Assembly (NCBI RefSeq): GCF_000715495.1
Contig: NZ_JNLX01000183.1
Location: forward strand, 1 to 64,000
DNA length: 64,000 nucleotides
Direction: 5' to 3'
Source of the DNA: Hymenobacter sp. IS2118
Lineage (GTDB): Bacteria; Bacteroidota; Bacteroidia; Cytophagales; Hymenobacteraceae
Positions within the stretch are counted from its first letter, which is position 1, and every line of letters begins with the position of its first letter. The notes below the pieces were generated by a model. That model ran no database searches. It was not told the origin of the DNA and was given only the letters and a program-made list of their open reading frames with translations. The translations under genes were made by a program, and so were the position numbers. Of this stretch, positions 63,767-64,000 are shown one piece after another.

Positions 63767-63873
63767 TGTGTCATCATAGTGCTTTCGAAGGCCCTTATCA
63801 CGGAGGTAGCGTTTAGCACATACGACCAAAACAGATAGCCGTGAGAAGGGCCTTCGCAAGCACAGGATGACAC
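63767..63873. repeat. Imperfect palindrome of 107 bp
   Basis: The left arm (63767-63802, beginning GTGTCATCATAGTGCTTTCG) and the right arm (63839-63873) pair at about 31 of 36 positions; the shared core is CGAAGGCCCTT. The loop of 36 bp is not recognised. It may be a small non-autonomous mobile element. Confidence 0.6.
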
Positions 63874-64000
63874 GTTTTTGAATTTCTTAACAGCTTTATG
63901 TAAGAAGGCTTTTCGCTATGAAGCCCCGTGTTGACCGAAATTAATTCGAGCGGTACCAGAGTATGTAGTTTGTCAAACCGCACCCACTGCGGCCCGCAGT

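Larger units (their letters stand above)
63663..64000. other. Intergenic region with a palindromic element to the window edge
   Basis: It holds the -7 box of the preceding gene (63696-63703) and a palindrome (63767-63873). The last 127 bases contain nothing recognised. Confidence 0.5.

Overview
The window looks like a chromosome segment of a high-GC member of the Bacteroidota, most likely Hymenobacter or a close relative. The evidence is: two giant secreted proteins ending in type IX secretion (T9SS) sorting domains; a TamB/lipoprotein-TamL pair; a small protein with a PID-CTERM-like tail; promoters of the Bacteroidota form (TTG about 20 bp ahead of TAnnTTTG); start codons without clear Shine-Dalgarno sequences; and many short palindromic intergenic repeats. 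The genus call is inference.

Layout. 1-2450: two adjacent insertion sequences, an intact IS4-family element beginning at base 1 and a decayed IS630-family element. 2622-14896: mostly housekeeping genes: a secreted protein, uvrA, a DUF4142-type lipoprotein, a second lipoprotein, an enoyl-CoA hydratase/isomerase, ispD, queA, a lone FtsX/MacB-type permease, an MscS channel and a TerB-like glycine-rich protein. 15094-17600: two valine tRNA genes (TAC and CAC) separated by a terminator, then an AT-richer acyltransferase, an IS5-type transposase remnant and a poorly coding stretch; this may be a small acquired patch. 17651-33701: a TPR histidine kinase, a membrane glycosyltransferase, a GNAT-like protein, the tamB-tamL pair coupled by an ATGA overlap, and a two-CBM20 4-alpha-glucanotransferase. 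34117-42961: an 8.6-kb gene with its own strong promoter, encoding a 2876-residue DUF11-repeat surface protein. 43142-46956: a thioredoxin-reductase-like flavoprotein, an alpha/beta hydrolase and an S41 processing protease. 47219-54565: an apparent three-gene secretion operon on the minus strand (beta-helix protein, 1956-residue T9SS repeat protein, PID-CTERM-like mini-protein), bounded by a promoter and a terminator. 54961-63662: ruvX, def, a P1-nuclease/phospholipase C-like enzyme, a patatin with a predicted beta-barrel, an aquaporin, homogentisate dioxygenase, a small lipoprotein and a secreted protein of unknown function.

Envelope biology dominates the non-housekeeping content: outer-membrane assembly (TamB/TamL), surface display (two giant T9SS cargos), a patatin-barrel protein, a processing protease and many lipoproteins. 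No T9SS machinery, CRISPR array, rRNA or prophage was seen. The least ordinary parts are the three-gene secretion operon with a nearly identical internal 240-bp tandem duplication, the glycine-rich insert in the DUF11 giant, and several families of palindromic intergenic repeats. No clearly new defence or mobile system is evident.
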